Assembly (NCBI RefSeq): GCF_900103215.1
Contig: NZ_FNGV01000007.1
Coordinates: 186,001 to 250,000, forward strand
DNA from: Kriegella aquimaris
Lineage (GTDB): Bacteria; Bacteroidota; Bacteroidia; Flavobacteriales; Flavobacteriaceae
Length of the DNA: 64,000 bases
Reading direction: 5' to 3'
The notes beneath the pieces were generated by a model. That model was given only the letters and a program-made list of their open reading frames with translations. It searched no databases and had not been told where the DNA came from. The translations under genes and the position numbers were made by a program. This document shows, piece after piece, positions 55,158 to 63,386 of this stretch. How positions within the stretch are numbered: the first letter of the stretch is position 1; each line of letters opens with the position of its first letter.

Positions 55158-55963
55158 TTGTAGGATTACTTTTAAGGATAGGTATCGCATTAAACCAAGG
55201 TTTTACGGCACCATAGTTTGATTTGGAAGATATTACATTGTATTGATTTTCTATGTAATTTTATATAGTAAATAACACGTTATCAATATGTTCTATAGTT
55301 ACTTGTAAGTTAAGCGTCAACAAAGGGATTCGACTTAGATAAGTACAATCAGAATGCTGAAAATCAATTATTTGTAAAGATACGTGGCATACTGCTCCCG
55401 ACCAAGTAAACATAGGCCTTTCAAGAGATTGAAATGCCTTTTTTAGGTACAACATAGAATTCCCATTCAATTATTACAAAGAAGCTGCCTTTGCAGAAAG
55501 CTTCTAATGTTTCACAGAACTTGAGTTATTATAGTTTTAGATTCAACATAATCTCATGTGTTCCATTATCAAAAGGAAGCTGCATTTATTATGGGCAAGG
55601 AGGCGGGAATGGGCACATTACGAATCTATTTTAATGACCATCCAATAATCTAAAAGGATTTCGTAAGGTGCGCCAGAAAATAGATAGCGTTTCAAATCAA
55701 GAGTAGGGTTACGTCCTATCCGGTTTTTGCTTGACGCTTATCTACCGGAACGCTTAAAAAACCGGACAGGATCAGGGCACAAAGTTTTGGGGTATAGTTC
55801 TTTGTACCTTGCATACGTTTAATTTACGGATTTTTGTACTTTGGTAAAAGCAAAAATTGATGTTTATCGGAGTTCTGCCGCAGCCACTACCGTTTTATTG
55901 CACTATTGAACTCCACAAAAATATTCAAGATTAAAGCATTCGCCGAAATCCCTCCAATCTTTA
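55158..55963. other. Long intergenic region with an inverted repeat
   Basis: About 800 bp before the second Crp/Fnr gene. No intact gene is evident. A long imperfect inverted repeat (55715-55770) and a small stem ACAAAG/CTTTGT lie in the right half. The left half is AT-rich with many stops in all frames. Confidence 0.45.
55715..55770. repeat. 14-bp imperfect inverted repeat
   Basis: CCTATCCGGTTTTT (55715-55728) and AAAAACCGGACAGG (55757-55770) are inverted copies with one mismatch around a 28-bp centre that contains CGCTTA twice. The GC-rich ends are unlike the surrounding DNA. It could be the ends of a small miniature element, or an RNA hairpin. Confidence 0.4.
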
Positions 55964-56059
55964 TTGTTTGTAAGTAGTTTGATGACTTTTGTAAAAGGTA
56001 TTAGTGTAATTGAAAAAAACAGTCGATTTTTATTAACTTGTTTCTCTATTTTTTTTGTT

Positions 56060-56638
56060 TTGAAGGTAAAAGAAAAACTCATAAAGCATTTAACGCAAAC
56101 AATTACTCTTACAAATGAAGAAGCAGTAATTGTTGGTAATAGCTTTAAGGAGAGGCATCTCGAAAAAAAAGAGGTTCTATTATTTGCAGGAGAAATCTCC
56201 TCGCATATGCAATTCATTGCGGAAGGCTGTCTAAGAGCCTATTATATGGATGAAGAAGCCAAAGAGCACATTGTTCAATTTGGAATAGAAGGATGGTGGG
56301 TGAATGATTTATATAGCTATCTTACCAAAACTCCTGCCAAGCAATTTGTCCAAGCCTTGGAAAAAAGCACAGTATTGCAAATAAATCACGACACCTTAAA
56401 TATCCTGTATAAAGAGGTTCCTGCTATTGAACGTTTCTTTAGACTGAAATTTGAAAAAGCCTATGTCGCCTTTCAAGAACGTACATTAGATGTTATGTCT
56501 AAAACCGCTGAAGAACGTTATTTGGAATTCCGCACAAAATACAGGGATATTGAACAACGGGTTCCCCAGTATATGGTTGCCTCTTATTTAGGTATAACCC
56601 CTGAATTTTTAAGTGCCCTTCGAAAAAAAATGAGATAA
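56060..56638 (+). CDS. Crp/Fnr family transcriptional regulator
   Basis: From a TTG at 56060 the product is 192 residues, the usual length for this type. The frame is open back to ATG 55964, which would add 32 atypical hydrophobic residues; the true start is uncertain. A cNMP-binding-type barrel (FAGEISSHMQFIAEGCLRAYY) is followed by a dimerisation helix and a helix-turn-helix (VPQYMVASYLGITPEFLSALRKKM). There is no Fnr-type cysteine cluster. The next gene is an FMN reductase with its own -7 element, so it may be controlled by this protein. Confidence 0.85.
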   Translation: MKVKEKLIKHLTQTITLTNEEAVIVGNSFKERHLEKKEVLLFAGEISSHMQFIAEGCLRAYYMDEEAKEHIVQFGIEGWWVNDLYSYLTKTPAKQFVQALEKSTVLQINHDTLNILYKEVPAIERFFRLKFEKAYVAFQERTLDVMSKTAEERYLEFRTKYRDIEQRVPQYMVASYLGITPEFLSALRKKMR

Positions 56639-56684
56639 AACTTCTTTCTTAATCCACCTTAAGATTATTACCTTTTGTTACTAA

Positions 56685-56692
56685 TAAGTTTG
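56685..56692 (+). promoter_or_regulatory. -7 promoter element of the FMN reductase gene
   Basis: TAAGTTTG fits the flavobacterial -7 consensus TAnnTTTG and lies 27 bp before the ATG at 56720. No -33 TTTG stands at the expected distance, so the promoter may need an activator. Confidence 0.5.
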
Positions 56693-56719
56693 TACTGAAA
56701 TCATTAAACTCAGTACAGT

Positions 56720-57484
56720 ATGAAAAGAATAATCGCATTTACAGGAAGCAACAATCCGGTTTCTATAAACGAAAAATTGATAAAATACATTATTAAAGAA
56801 TTCCCGAAAAGCGGAATTGAGTTTACAGACATTAAAAAATACACACTACCCATTTACAGTCAAGAAATAGAACAAAAAGGTATTCCAAATCAGGCCAAAG
56901 AACTTTTCCAACTATTAACCACCGCAGAAGGATTTATTCTAGCCTCTCCTGAGCACAATGGTCTTCCATCAGCTTTTTTGAAAAATACTATCGACTGGCT
57001 TTCAAGAATAGACCAACGTTTCTTGGGCGACAAACCCATTCTTCTTTTAAGCACATCACCAGGAGCGACTGGCGGCAACACACATTTGGAAATCTTAGCC
57101 AACTTGGTACAGCGATGGGGAGGTCAACTCGTAGGTCGATTTTCTTTAGGTAGCTTTCAACAGAATTTTAATGATGACATAAATAGTCTGAATAATTCTA
57201 AAGACGAAGAATCACTTAAAAAATTGGTCATAGACCTTTTAAGCAAGCAATCTGTCGATAAAAATGAGAACAAGGATGAAGTCAAGGACGGCTCTACTTC
57301 TTCTTCTGGGTATGGCAAAATAAAAACTACTTTAAACACGCCCCATGCCGAGTACTCTACAATCAATGAAAAAGAAAAAGAGCACAGGAAAGAACAGCTA
57401 CATGGAACTTTGCGCCGCGAAGCTCGGACAGAAACTTTAATGAATGAAATAGTCAGTCGATATAAAAATAAAGGCTTTTTGTAA
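56720..57484 (+). CDS. NADPH-dependent FMN reductase family protein with C-terminal extension
   Basis: The 254-residue protein has a flavodoxin-like FMN reductase domain in the first 155 residues: IIAFTGSNNPVSINEKL as the phosphate loop, ASPEHNGLPSAFLKNTIDWL and LLSTSPGATGG. It reduces FMN or a quinone/chromate with NAD(P)H in the cytoplasm. The last 80 or so residues are charged, Ser/Lys/Glu-rich and probably disordered, ending in a helical, strongly charged segment (EKEKEHRKEQLHGTLR). That extension is unusual for the family. Confidence 0.9.
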   Translation: MKRIIAFTGSNNPVSINEKLIKYIIKEFPKSGIEFTDIKKYTLPIYSQEIEQKGIPNQAKELFQLLTTAEGFILASPEHNGLPSAFLKNTIDWLSRIDQRFLGDKPILLLSTSPGATGGNTHLEILANLVQRWGGQLVGRFSLGSFQQNFNDDINSLNNSKDEESLKKLVIDLLSKQSVDKNENKDEVKDGSTSSSGYGKIKTTLNTPHAEYSTINEKEKEHRKEQLHGTLRREARTETLMNEIVSRYKNKGFL

Positions 57485-57615
57485 AGAATAATCGCTTGGT
57501 AAATTCAACCTTGAAAATGCCAAAAGGAGGTAATTCAGGAACACTCTTTTTTTGAATATATTACTACAGTCTATTAAATTATTGGCAATCGATATAACCA
57601 GTAATACGAAAGAAC

Positions 57616-58344
57616 ATGAACAAGGAAATTATTGAACATTTATTCGAATTTTGGAAACAGATAGGAGATAAGGGTGGTTTTCTTAAAAAAGAAAAGGGTT
57701 TCAACAGTACCAATCCACCTGAAAACTCATGGCCCAGTAAGGTTTTCAACGTTGACATTGAAAATCTTGACCTAAAAGAACTAGAACAAAAAATACATTC
57801 AAAAAAGCTACCCAATTCAGTCGCAGTGTATGAACAGGAGTCCACTGGAAAAATACTAACATCCAATGGGTACAGTTTGACTTCTACGTTAAAGGCCATG
57901 GCATTGATAACTAATGGAATTATATATAACAATATCAATGAGTCTGATTTTCTAGAGGTTTGTTCGAAGTATGACGCAGGGCTATTTGCACAAGTAGCAT
58001 CCGACTCCTTTGGATATCCCGTTAAAACATCAACAATAATTCCGCTATATAATGACTCCGCCTTTAAACTCTTTCTGGGGAAACACCAGGGCTCATTTCC
58101 TAGTTGTGGCATAATTTATTTGGATAAAAAGGGTAATTCTGGTATCCACATGATTGGCACAAAGGCTGAATACAGAGGAATGGGACTTGGAAAAAAGATG
58201 ACACAACTTTTAGTCAACGAAGCCTTAAAGAACCAAAGCAAGAAAGTATACTTGGTCGCTTCACAAGCTGGAGAAAGAATATATTCGAAAATGGGGTTTG
58301 AAACTTATGGGGTTTTGGAAAGTTACTCCTTGCCCATGAATTGA
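57616..58344 (+). CDS. GNAT family N-acetyltransferase
   Basis: The 242-residue cytoplasmic protein has a GNAT domain in its C-terminal half: IHMIGTKAEYRGMGLGKKM carries the acetyl-CoA motif (YRGMGLGKK), followed by VYLVASQAGERIYSKMGF. The N-terminal half (about 1-130) is poorly conserved and may bind the acceptor. The substrate is unknown. A long minus-strand ORF over the same bases is a shadow. Confidence 0.87.
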   Translation: MNKEIIEHLFEFWKQIGDKGGFLKKEKGFNSTNPPENSWPSKVFNVDIENLDLKELEQKIHSKKLPNSVAVYEQESTGKILTSNGYSLTSTLKAMALITNGIIYNNINESDFLEVCSKYDAGLFAQVASDSFGYPVKTSTIIPLYNDSAFKLFLGKHQGSFPSCGIIYLDKKGNSGIHMIGTKAEYRGMGLGKKMTQLLVNEALKNQSKKVYLVASQAGERIYSKMGFETYGVLESYSLPMN

Positions 58345-58503
58345 ACACGAGATGTAAATTTAATATGAAAGGGTAATTGTTTGTTTCAATAAATGGAAAA
58401 CAGCTGCCCTTTTTTTATGCAATCATCCGAATCGACCCGATAGTTTTCTTTCGGTCCACTTGATTTCTTAAGCTACCTTAATCAACCCCCAATTGCTTGA
58501 CTA

Positions 58504-58511
58504 TAAATTTG
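58504..58511 (+). promoter_or_regulatory. -7 promoter element of the secreted-protein gene
   Basis: TAAATTTG matches the TAnnTTTG consensus and lies 22 bp before the ATG at 58534. It follows a stretch without coding features, so it probably drives the small secreted-protein gene. Confidence 0.5.
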
Positions 58512-58533
58512 TTGTGAATCAAAAATAGCAGCA

Positions 58534-59094
58534 ATGTCTAGAAAAATATCTTTACTCATTTTGATTTATTTGACCGTTTTAAGCGTTGCGGGTCAAGAAT
58601 TGAACTTCTCACCAGATTTAGTATTAGGCAACCGTTCTGTAACCTATAAACATCTAATTAAATATTCGATCAATCCAAGACTATCTGTTGATAATTTGAC
58701 ACTATTTGATACCGAATATGAAGAGGATGCCAACAATATCTACTTTGTCAGGAATAATTTCTCTTATCATTTCAATAAAAAAATTAAGCTCAACGCAGCA
58801 ATAGGGATTAAGAATCCTGGGGCATTCTGCACAGTGTCTTTAGGTTTTTCCTCGAGAACGGCCAATTTTTCCTTTGCCTATACTGCTGGCAGTACATATC
58901 AAAATGGGTTTTCATTTGAGCAATCTATGGTATTAAGTTATACCCCGGATATAGGTCATAACTATAAAGGCTATATAAATCTTCTTGCGACGGCAAACAT
59001 AAATGCCAACGGATATATAAGAGGATTGCAACAGTTTAAAATCGGAATGCTAAAAAAACAGTTGATAACTGGGTTGGCATTAAACCTGGATTAG
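58534..59094 (+). CDS. Small secreted protein of unknown function
   Basis: The 186-residue protein has a signal peptide (LLILIYLTVLSVAGQ). The mature part consists of short beta-strands with aromatic residues (NNFSYHFNKKIKLNAAIGI, ANFSFAYTAGS), like a small barrel or porin-like protein, but no family is assigned. It precedes a DoxX protein gene by 78 bp. Confidence 0.75.
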   Translation: MSRKISLLILIYLTVLSVAGQELNFSPDLVLGNRSVTYKHLIKYSINPRLSVDNLTLFDTEYEEDANNIYFVRNNFSYHFNKKIKLNAAIGIKNPGAFCTVSLGFSSRTANFSFAYTAGSTYQNGFSFEQSMVLSYTPDIGHNYKGYINLLATANINANGYIRGLQQFKIGMLKKQLITGLALNLD

Positions 59095-59172
59095 TTCAAC
59101 AACGCTCGAAAAAAGTTACAGAACATGGGCATATTTCTAAAGTATAATTTTTAACCTTAAATATTTAATGCA

Positions 59173-59574
59173 ATGAAAAGAAACAAGAACCTAGGAATTT
59201 TAATTCTAAGATTGGCGATACCCTTTACCATGTTGATTTATGGTATCAACAAAGTAATCGAAGGCACGGGATTTATTGGAAACCTTTTAGAACAATATGG
59301 TTTGCCAAAGTTTATAGCAAATGGCATTTTTATTGGCGAGATAGCAGCCCCTTTAATGCTGATGATGGGATTTAGAACCAGATTGGCCGGATTGATTTTC
59401 TCCTTTAATTGCCTAGTGGCTATTGTAATGGCGCAAACCCAAAATATATTTAAATTGAACCAATTTGGAGGATGGTCTTTGGATTTATTGTTTATTTATC
59501 TAATGGCAGGAATCGTATTTTACGTGAGTGGTGCTGGCAAATACGCCTTGTCAACTTCCAATCATTGGGATTGA
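59173..59574 (+). CDS. DoxX family membrane protein
   Basis: The 133-residue protein has four hydrophobic helices and the DoxX pattern: LRLAIPFTMLIYGINKVIEG, NGIFIGEIAAPLMLMMGF and GGWSLDLLFIYLMAGIVF. Members sit in the inner membrane and are linked to thiol or redox metabolism, with no fixed reaction known. An ABM-domain protein gene follows 41 bp downstream, so they may be co-transcribed. Confidence 0.88.
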   Translation: MKRNKNLGILILRLAIPFTMLIYGINKVIEGTGFIGNLLEQYGLPKFIANGIFIGEIAAPLMLMMGFRTRLAGLIFSFNCLVAIVMAQTQNIFKLNQFGGWSLDLLFIYLMAGIVFYVSGAGKYALSTSNHWD

Positions 59575-59615
59575 CCCTTTTTTTTATCATCTATGTTAAC
59601 TATTAAAATAAAACA

Positions 59616-60050
59616 ATGCATGTTGTAATCTATAAGTTCAATGTTATCAATGGTTTTGAAAATGACTTTGAAATTGTATGGGAAAAATTGACAGAAGCAT
59701 TTATGAACTATTCAGGTGGTCTAGGCTCTCGTCTTCATAAAGATGAAGAAGGTAATTATATGGCTTACGCCCAATGGCCTAATAAGAAAACATGGGAGCA
59801 GGCAGGAAGCAAGCTTCCCGAAACCACTAATGAACTGATTCAAGCAAGGAAGAGAAGTTGTGAAAGTACAGATGTGCTTTTCCATTTGGATATTACAAAT
59901 GATTTGCTGCAACCTTTACAATTGACTTCACGTGAGGAGCTCCTATATAGATTTATAGTAATCATCAGGGTCCGAGCTACTTCAACACATACCAAAAAAG
60001 AACAATTCGCTAATTACCTAGGTGTTGAACCTGAATTTTCGAACCTTTAA
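59616..60050 (+). CDS. ABM-domain protein with a Crp-HTH-like C-terminal tail
   Basis: The 144-residue protein has an N-terminal antibiotic-biosynthesis-monooxygenase (dimeric ferredoxin-like) domain of about 100 residues (VVIYKFNVINGFENDFEIVW, YMAYAQWPNKKTWE). The last 40 residues are foreign to ABM proteins: TSREELLYRF followed by KEQFANYLGVEPEFSNL resembles the AEERYxxF and VASYLGITPEFLS segments at the end of short Crp/Fnr proteins. This points to a fusion of the ABM gene with a decayed regulator fragment. The ABM part may still be active. Confidence 0.72.
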   Translation: MHVVIYKFNVINGFENDFEIVWEKLTEAFMNYSGGLGSRLHKDEEGNYMAYAQWPNKKTWEQAGSKLPETTNELIQARKRSCESTDVLFHLDITNDLLQPLQLTSREELLYRFIVIIRVRATSTHTKKEQFANYLGVEPEFSNL

Positions 60051-60215
60051 CAATAAAAGAAGTCTTCGGATTTATTTAGACTAGCATGGATGTTTAAGAC
60101 ACGTATTTAAAAAAATAACTAGACCCCTTCTTTCAAAAGAGATGTGTAGGCCTAATGAATGCTTTCCATACATATACATTTTCTTATCAATCTGTTTTAC
60201 CTCCGTTATTTATTT

Positions 60216-63200
60216 TTAAATTCGGTTAAATAGTTTGTCTATTTCGTTTTTAATCTGCTGATTGGGCGCAACTTTATAAAATTCCTCAAGTAAATCTAAC
60301 GATGTTGGTTTTTTAGGGTATTGATTATTTAAAAGGAAATTTTTAAGTGCCAAATTTACTTTATGCTCTCCCAATACTTCAGATAGCTCTACCATGACAA
60401 TTGCTCCTTTAGAATAAGCAATATGAGAGTTTCCGTTAGTCACTTTATAGAGTGGTTGGTTTTCATATAATCCTTTTTCACTATCATAGATTTGTTGATG
60501 AATTTGTAAACGTTCCATCATTTTTTCTTTGCCATACATCTTTTTATACAGCATCATTTCAGTGTACATAGCCAATGTTTCGGTGAGCATTGAAGCACCT
60601 TCTCTATCGTCTGGGTTTATTTGGCTATTTCCCCACCAAAGATGGGAAAGCTCGTGTCCGGCCAACTCATTGATGACATCTTGTTTTTTATCGCTTTGAA
60701 GATTCGTATGAAAAATCATATCCTCGGTCATAAAGATGGCTGAAGGATACGCGGTCGCTGCAAATCCTTTGGTCAAAGAAGAAACTTCAACAAAATTGAT
60801 GCTCTTAAAAGGATATATTCCAAAATGAGCTATGCAATAATCCAATGTTAGCTTAGCATTATCAAGTAAATGGGCTACATTTTCAAAATGGTTTTTGGTG
60901 TAAAACACATTGACATCTATGTTTCTATGCTGAATCGTTTTATGCTCATATACTGCGGATGACACCGCAAATCGAAATGGAATATTTTCAGCTTTATAGT
61001 TAAAATGATTTCTATTAGTATCAGACCATTGTTTTACTAAATCGCCTGTTCCTACGGCAGTTTGTGAAGCTTCTGTAGAAACGGTCATATTTAAATTGAT
61101 AAAATCGTTCTTGAAAACTTCTGGCGCTTCCAACTTCTTTACTTCTAAAGCTTTCCCTAATTGAAATTCTTTGCGCGTTTGTTCGTCTTCAATTGCGCGA
61201 TCCTTCTGATAACCAATAGAAGGAAAATAATTGCTAATTCGCGTAAACGATCCATTTTCTACAATGGCATTAAAAGATTGATGGCCATTTACAGCAAACC
61301 ATTTGTATGTTAAAGTGAAGTTTAAACTTGATTTTTCATTAGATTGTAATGGGTATTTCAATTTTACTTCAGTTACCTGCCCATCTATTTTCAAACGCTC
61401 ATTCGTGCCTCTAAACAAAGCGGATTCAATTTGTAAATCGGGATGAAAATTGACCAATATTTTATCAATAGGTTTTTCGGTTTGATTCTCTAGAATATAT
61501 TCCCCTTGAATTTGATATGCATTCTCGGAGGGATATAGTTGAACTTCAGTATTCACATCGGTAATGGTGGGTTGTGGCATCATTTCGTAGCCGCGTAAAT
61601 CTTTTTCATAATTCACAGCATTTACAATTAACTTTTCGTCATCTTTAGGCACATACCCTTTCATGAATTGAATTCCGTTAACAACACCCAAAACCACTAA
61701 AACAGAGACGAAAATAGACTTTCTAATATGCCACATTTTTGTCCTTACAAAATCATTAAGTAACCATAATAAAGAGATGAAGCCGAGCCCGAATAAAAGC
61801 CGTTGAGAGAAAGCGGAACTATAAACTCCATAACCGTTAAAATCGCTGAAATTACCTTTAAAGCCTGAAAATATTTGTAATAATGGATAAGGAAGAATTG
61901 TTTTGGATAATGGAGTTGCTAACGCAAAAACCGCTACCGTTGAAACGCCTAAAGCAACGTATCGATTACTGATAGAATCGTTTATCAACAACAAAAAGGC
62001 CGTAAAAAGAATTAAAGGTGCTGTATTAAAGATAATTACCCCTAAATACGCATTCCAATCAATATGAAGGTAATTGTAGCTGAATTGAAATATCAATCCT
62101 TCGGAAATTAGCAGTACAGTAAAAAAGCACGCTAAAACGCTGACTGAAACTAAATGCCCCTTCATCTTACTTTTGGAAAAATAAGAGCTTTTTTCAATCA
62201 AATTGAAGCCAGAAGAATGACTTCTCCAATACACATCATTAATGAAATAGACCAAAATCAATAACCCGAATAAATGAAAGTTTTCAGATATCGAAGTAGC
62301 TAAAAGTCCGGAACTCGCATATTTTCCTGGTAATCGAATGCCTTTATCTATTTCGGCGTACATTTCCATTCCGATATAAAACACTAGAAGAATGGAGACG
62401 GCAACAATAGTGACACTTTTAAAGAGATAAATTAAATCTATTTTCGCAAAAGACAGCACCGATTTAAAACTTGCAAAATCTCCAAAATAAAGCTGCGGAA
62501 TTTTGACTTTTTCGGGTGTTGTTATGAAATTTGTTGCGTCTAATGCTATTTTCTTATGGACTCTTTTGCCCTTCTTTCCGGAAAAAGAAAATAATCGATA
62601 ACTCAGCCATAAAAAGAATCCTGATATAAGAGCGATTACAAATCTGTTAATTAATAGCAGTCCGAACAACGGAACAATAAATTCATTCTTTTGTTGTACT
62701 GAAAATGTTCTTGCTTCAAAAAAATAAGCAGACAAACCAAAGGGGTCCAATAAGGCAGAAATTTGTTGTGCTTCTATAGATTGGGGTAAACTACCGGACA
62801 TAAATGGGGAGTTTGAAAACACTAAAAGCACCATATAAAGGACATAAAGTAATAGGCCGCCTACAACTACCAATAGCTTCTTACGAGTTGCATAGGCTAT
62901 AAAAAATAAAAAGCTGCAAACTAAGAAACAATTGAGCAATCCGAATAAAAGTAGTGGATACAAATAGTGTAAAGCATCAAAGCCAGTTTGCATTTCACTT
63001 CCAATTCGTAAATTTTGACCTATCACAAATCCTAAAATGAGCAGTGCAAAACCTAAAAATGATTTTAGGAAGAGAAACCCGAATTTCCCATTTAAAAATG
63101 ACATCTTAGAGACTGGTAGCGCAAAAAAAACACTGTCGAATTTTGCATCCCATTCTTTAAAAAGGAGTTGGTTTGAAAATAAAATAGCAAAAAATATAAT

Positions 63201-63386
63201 CGACAGACTTAACATTCCCATCATAAAACCAATGGTGTACGGGGAATTGAGGTAAATTCCCTCTCCAGCAGTTAGATTAAACCTATTACCGGAAAAGAAA
63301 CCTAGAAACATTAGAATTAAAGCCGTAAGATAAGTAACCCAATGCCCTGAACCATGCTTTAATTCGAATTGAAATATAGAGTTCAT
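60216..63386 (-). CDS. ABC-2 permease fused to M1 family aminopeptidase
   Basis: The 1056-residue membrane protein has an N-terminal ABC-2 type permease part with about a dozen helices (to about residue 580) and a C-terminal M1 peptidase domain with zinc site HELSH plus a downstream Glu in MLTETLAMY. The link of an exporter-like membrane part and a periplasmic peptidase suggests a peptide-processing exporter. The ABC ATPase gene upstream (63386) overlaps it by one base (TAATG), so the two form one transporter. This fusion is known in Bacteroidota but its substrate is unknown. Confidence 0.9.
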   Translation of the reverse strand: MNSIFQFELKHGSGHWVTYLTALILMFLGFFSGNRFNLTAGEGIYLNSPYTIGFMMGMLSLSIIFFAILFSNQLLFKEWDAKFDSVFFALPVSKMSFLNGKFGFLFLKSFLGFALLILGFVIGQNLRIGSEMQTGFDALHYLYPLLLFGLLNCFLVCSFLFFIAYATRKKLLVVVGGLLLYVLYMVLLVFSNSPFMSGSLPQSIEAQQISALLDPFGLSAYFFEARTFSVQQKNEFIVPLFGLLLINRFVIALISGFFLWLSYRLFSFSGKKGKRVHKKIALDATNFITTPEKVKIPQLYFGDFASFKSVLSFAKIDLIYLFKSVTIVAVSILLVFYIGMEMYAEIDKGIRLPGKYASSGLLATSISENFHLFGLLILVYFINDVYWRSHSSGFNLIEKSSYFSKSKMKGHLVSVSVLACFFTVLLISEGLIFQFSYNYLHIDWNAYLGVIIFNTAPLILFTAFLLLINDSISNRYVALGVSTVAVFALATPLSKTILPYPLLQIFSGFKGNFSDFNGYGVYSSAFSQRLLFGLGFISLLWLLNDFVRTKMWHIRKSIFVSVLVVLGVVNGIQFMKGYVPKDDEKLIVNAVNYEKDLRGYEMMPQPTITDVNTEVQLYPSENAYQIQGEYILENQTEKPIDKILVNFHPDLQIESALFRGTNERLKIDGQVTEVKLKYPLQSNEKSSLNFTLTYKWFAVNGHQSFNAIVENGSFTRISNYFPSIGYQKDRAIEDEQTRKEFQLGKALEVKKLEAPEVFKNDFINLNMTVSTEASQTAVGTGDLVKQWSDTNRNHFNYKAENIPFRFAVSSAVYEHKTIQHRNIDVNVFYTKNHFENVAHLLDNAKLTLDYCIAHFGIYPFKSINFVEVSSLTKGFAATAYPSAIFMTEDMIFHTNLQSDKKQDVINELAGHELSHLWWGNSQINPDDREGASMLTETLAMYTEMMLYKKMYGKEKMMERLQIHQQIYDSEKGLYENQPLYKVTNGNSHIAYSKGAIVMVELSEVLGEHKVNLALKNFLLNNQYPKKPTSLDLLEEFYKVAPNQQIKNEIDKLFNRI

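Noticed and set aside
49637-56638. A cAMP-Crp circuit linking the class III cyclase and the Crp-fold regulators
   Set aside because: The genes are not linked in one operon, and short Bacteroidota Crp/Fnr proteins often do not bind cAMP; nothing in the sequence supports binding.
57579-58112. A 177-codon minus-strand ORF
   Set aside because: It is the antisense shadow of the GNAT gene, whose acetyl-CoA motif is clear.
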